From Pseudomonas putida (lineage in GTDB: Bacteria; Pseudomonadota; Gammaproteobacteria; Pseudomonadales; Pseudomonadaceae): 64,000 bases of DNA. The notes under the pieces are model-generated. The model was not told the DNA's origin. It saw nothing but the letters and a program-made list of their open reading frames with translations, and made no database searches. Of the stretch, positions 61,311-64,000 are shown piece by piece. The stretch covers positions 124,001-188,000 of the forward strand of contig NZ_MKZO01000075.1 in NCBI RefSeq assembly GCF_001941965.1, read 5' to 3'. The translations under genes were made by a program, and so were the position numbers. Numbering within the stretch: position 1 is the first letter of the stretch; each line of letters begins with the position of its first letter.

Positions 61311-62714
61311 TTACGAGGTGAGGCTTTGATCGGTGATCCGCTGCGCGTCAGGCGCGGCGAGGCTGGCGGGTTGCGCCTGCTCGGTGTCGGTGAACCACTG
61401 GCGCTGCTTGTCGAAGACTTCGATCAGGTCGACGGCGCTCAGGTTGCGCTTCATGTAGCTGGCGATCAGGTCGGGATAGTCGAGGCTGGCGGGGTAGCTG
61501 TAGAAGCGCTCGGTGTTGTACAGGCAGGGGCACTGTGCTTCGAAGTCTTCGTCCTCTTCATCGTCATGCACGATGTGGTGACAAGCGCAGTTGCACGAGG
61601 CATCGCAGGTATTGTCCGTCTTGCGCAGGTCGCGCAAGGCCCATTCCAGCTCCTTGGCGTGCACGTAGTCGTCCATCGCCTGCCCGGTGCGCTCGTTGCT
61701 GTTGTCCAGCGTTTCGTTGACCGCATTCAGCGCCTCCCAGTGCCGGTCGAAAGGCTGGCGGTCATCGGGGTGGCGTTCGATGAGGATTTCCATGACCTGG
61801 TAGAGGTCTTCTGCGGCGATCTGCTCATCCACCCACTGGGTGATCTCGTTGCCCAGTTCGTCCCGTTCGTCATCGTTGAAGGCGTCGAGCTCGTCGTAGG
61901 CATCGTTGGCGCGCCGCTTGGCGGCAATGATCTGCTTGACCAGCAGGGTGAAACGCAAGCCGTCGGGGCCGCTTTTCAGCTTGTCGAGGCCGCTGAGCCA
62001 GGAGCTCGCATTGCCGTGCTCCAGGGCCTGGATGCGCTTGGCGCATTCACTGACCAGGTCATTCACGGCGTCGGGCATGGAGCGCAGGATCAGCTCGTTG
62101 CGGCGGTTCTCGCGATAGTTGACCTTGCTCGCCAGCCAGTCGTCGAACGTCCGCCACAGCCCGCTGCGGGCGTAATCGTCGGTGCCATAGCGGCGCTTGC
62201 GCAGGTAGACGTAGAAGCCGTTGCGCTCGTACGCCGGCATCTTTTCGTCCCGCTCCCTGGCGAGGCGGGCCAGAGACTCGCCAAGGCGTGCGTGTTCGGC
62301 AGACAGGTTATCGATACGTTGCTGGTAGCCGGCGAAGTCGGGATTTTCCAGGTACTGGCGCCAGAGTTGCAGTTGCTGCTGTTCGCGCTGGGCGAGCAGC
62401 AGGCGAAATTCTCCGACCAGCCGGGTGATGTCCTGTTCTATCGCCTTCAGGGCCTGGCTTGCCTTGGCCACCAGCGCCGCGCGTTGTCCGAGGGCGTGAC
62501 GGACTTCGCTTTCAAGATGGGCATTGTGCAGCGGTACGTCCGGCTGCTGGCGCAGGTCGGCGATGATGTCCTGGACCGTACTTGTGTGGCGGTGCCAGGC
62601 ATCGAGCTGCGCCGATTCATGCCCGCCAAGAATGACTTCGTAGTGGCGGACATTGTCTTCCACCAAGGCCAGCAAGGCCCCTGGTGTCAGGTTTTCAGTG
62701 CTCACGTCGTCCAT
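61311..62714 (-). CDS. Large helical protein with a cysteine cluster, unknown function
   Basis: This encodes a 467-residue cytoplasmic protein. Residues 60-165 look coiled-coil (HALGQRAALVAKASQALKAIEQDITRLV), followed by a conserved-looking aromatic block (NGFYVYLRKRRYGTDDYARSGLWRTFDDWLA, 166-195). An acidic helical region comes next, then a Cys/His cluster at 370-397 (CDASCNCACHH ... CPC; six Cys and two His) that may bind zinc or another metal. I recognise no family. It is the first gene of the operon. Codon use resembles the neighbours, so recent transfer is not evident. Confidence 0.75.
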   Translation of the reverse strand: MDDVSTENLTPGALLALVEDNVRHYEVILGGHESAQLDAWHRHTSTVQDIIADLRQQPDVPLHNAHLESEVRHALGQRAALVAKASQALKAIEQDITRLVGEFRLLLAQREQQQLQLWRQYLENPDFAGYQQRIDNLSAEHARLGESLARLARERDEKMPAYERNGFYVYLRKRRYGTDDYARSGLWRTFDDWLASKVNYRENRRNELILRSMPDAVNDLVSECAKRIQALEHGNASSWLSGLDKLKSGPDGLRFTLLVKQIIAAKRRANDAYDELDAFNDDERDELGNEITQWVDEQIAAEDLYQVMEILIERHPDDRQPFDRHWEALNAVNETLDNSNERTGQAMDDYVHAKELEWALRDLRKTDNTCDASCNCACHHIVHDDEEDEDFEAQCPCLYNTERFYSYPASLDYPDLIASYMKRNLSAVDLIEVFDKQRQWFTDTEQAQPASLAAPDAQRITDQSLTS

Positions 62715-62803
62715 GACCTCGATACGGTGAGGGGTAAATAGAGTGGCGGCAGTATACCCAGTGGTGGCGGCAAATTAATGGCGTTTTCCTTCGGCGGGGA
62801 AAT

Positions 62804-62830
62804 TAAAAACCGCCGGCAAGCGGCGGTTGT
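62804..62830 (-). terminator. Terminator of the chemotaxis-receptor gene
   Basis: AACCGCCG and CGGCGGTT with a 5-base loop are followed on the minus strand by TTTAATT. It lies about 20 bases after the stop of the receptor gene and so separates it from the three-gene operon. Confidence 0.8.
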
Positions 62831-62849
62831 AATGATCGCGCGACCTGGA

Positions 62850-64000
62850 TCACGCCACCTTGAAGCGGCTCACCAACTGCTGCTGGTGTTCCGCCAGGCG
62901 TGCCAGTTCCTGGCTGGTCACCGCCGTCTGCTGGGCCCCGGCACTGACCTGGATGACCAGGTCGTTGATCTCGTTGACGTTGCGGTTGATGTCCTCGGAC
63001 ACCGCGCTCTGCTCCTCGACGGCCGAGGCGATCTGCAGGGTACGGTCGCTGATGTTGGCCACGCCTTCGGTGATCCGCTCCAGCAGCTCGCCGGCTCGGC
63101 CGATGCGCTGGGCGCCTTCCTGGGCCTTGCCGAGGGTGTCGAGCATCGAGGCGTTGGCGCGGTCGGAGCCGGCCTGCAGGTTGCTGATCATCTGCTGGAT
63201 GCTGCCGGTGGATTCCTGGGTGCGCTGGGCCAGGGTGCGCACCTCGGTGGCGACCACGGCGAAGCCACGACCGTGGTCACCGGCCCGGGCCGCCTCGATG
63301 GCTGCGTTGAGCGCCAGCAGGTTGGTCTGGTCGGCGATATCGCGGATCACGTCGAGCACCGAGGTGATGGCGTCGCTTTCCTGCTTGAGGTTGTCGATGA
63401 TGTCCGCCGTCTGCTCGGCCTGGCCGGAGAGTTCGCGGATCAGCTGGATGGTGCCTTCGATTTCTTCGCGGCCCTGGGTGGTGCTGGCGTGGATCTGCTT
63501 CGACAGGTCCGCCGCGTCGCTGGTGCTGTGGGCGACATCGCGCACCGTGGCGCTCATTTCGTTGATCGCGGTGGCGACCGACTCGGTGCTCATGCGCTGT
63601 TGCTCGACGCTGCGGCTGGTCTGCAGGGTGACCGCCGAGGATTCTTCGGCCGCCGTGGCAACCTGGGTGGTGGCGCTGCCGATTTCCTCGATGACGCTGG
63701 TCATCCCCCGGGCCATGCGGTCGAGGTTGTCGGCGATCTGGCCGAATTCGTCCCGGCTGCGGTAGTGGGTGCGCACGGTGAGGTCGCGGTTGGACAGGCC
63801 GTTCAGGGTGGCATTGATATCGACCACGGCGTTGCCGATGGCGCGGATGATGATCCACGACAGCAAGGCCACCACCAGCAGCGCCAACAGCGCGCCGAGG
63901 ACGGTCAGCCACAGCGCCTGGCTGGCGCGGTCCAGCGCTTCCTGGGCGAGGGCACCGACATTCTGTGCAAGGCTCTTCTCCACTTCGCTCATCTGGTCGA
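62850..64000 (-). CDS. Methyl-accepting chemotaxis protein, C-terminal part
   Basis: The coding frame runs out of the window, so the N-terminal ligand domain is missing. Visible parts: end of the periplasmic domain, a transmembrane helix (LTVLGALLALLVVALLSWIIIR), HAMP (NAVVDINATLNGLSNRDLTVRTHYRSRDEFGQIADNLDRM), and the signalling hairpin (VIRDIADQTNLLALNAAIEAARAGDHGRGFAVVATEVRTLAQRT), with adaptation regions on either side. The hairpin tip is intact, so the receptor should couple to CheA/CheW. The ligand cannot be told. The ATG at 63992 is probably internal. Confidence 0.95.
   Translation of the reverse strand, partial: DQMSEVEKSLAQNVGALAQEALDRASQALWLTVLGALLALLVVALLSWIIIRAIGNAVVDINATLNGLSNRDLTVRTHYRSRDEFGQIADNLDRMARGMTSVIEEIGSATTQVATAAEESSAVTLQTSRSVEQQRMSTESVATAINEMSATVRDVAHSTSDAADLSKQIHASTTQGREEIEGTIQLIRELSGQAEQTADIIDNLKQESDAITSVLDVIRDIADQTNLLALNAAIEAARAGDHGRGFAVVATEVRTLAQRTQESTGSIQQMISNLQAGSDRANASMLDTLGKAQEGAQRIGRAGELLERITEGVANISDRTLQIASAVEEQSAVSEDINRNVNEINDLVIQVSAGAQQTAVTSQELARLAEHQQQLVSRFKVA

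Overview
The window looks like a chromosomal segment of a fluorescent pseudomonad, most likely of the Pseudomonas putida group. The reasons are high G+C, a core gene order that matches what I recall for that group (mla-ibaG-murA-hisGDC; valS-holC-pepA-lptFG; gcv/sda; arcDABC; gap/edd-glk-gltR-gtrS-gts-oprB-hexR-zwf-pgl-eda), and many REP palindromes of two families between genes. I see no prophage, transposase, CRISPR array, rRNA or tRNA.

Layout: 1-1653 is the end of the mla lipid-transport operon. 1770-6532 holds ibaG, murA and hisGDC. 6717-8654 is a FadR-type regulator with an MFS transporter of the CynX type. 8747-11234 is a small accessory stretch: an NTF2-like protein, a GIY-YIG protein, and two exported proteins of unknown role, the larger possibly halovibrin-like. 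11352-14141 has the nucleoid protein YejK/NdpA, a divergent HU gene and the rRNA methylase RlmF. 14306-19715 (minus) has valS, a small conserved gene, holC and pepA, followed by lptFG (plus), an RDD membrane protein and a cold-shock gene.

23507-31221 (minus) is the glycine/serine catabolic unit: a sigma-54 activator of the TyrR/GcsR type, then gcvH, gcvP, sdaA and gcvT. The spacer between activator and gcvH shows a good sigma-54 promoter and three 18-bp GcsR-like sites. 31317-36577 (minus) is the arginine deiminase operon arcD-arcA-arcB-arcC plus a small DUF5064-like gene. A second arcD-like antiporter gene lies divergently at 36993-38420. 38555-42810 (minus) is an iron-regulated heme-uptake signalling unit (ECF sigma, FecR, HasR-like receptor) with Fur boxes ahead of the sigma gene and the receptor.

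42937-58989 is the glucose / Entner-Doudoroff region: gap (minus) divergent from edd-glk-gltR-gtrS, then the glucose ABC importer gtsABCD with porin oprB, then hexR (minus) divergent from zwf-pgl-eda. HexR-like boxes (TTGT-N7-ACAA) lie in the gap/edd and hexR/zwf spacers. Glucose therefore enters through OprB and GtsABCD, is phosphorylated by Glk, and passes through Zwf, Pgl, Edd and Eda to pyruvate and glyceraldehyde-3-phosphate, which Gap handles.

59135-62714 (minus) is a tightly coupled three-gene operon of unknown function (a Cys-cluster protein, an all-helical protein and a single-span membrane protein). It is the best candidate here for an undescribed system. The window ends inside a methyl-accepting chemotaxis protein. 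Statements about other genomes are from memory; no database search was possible.
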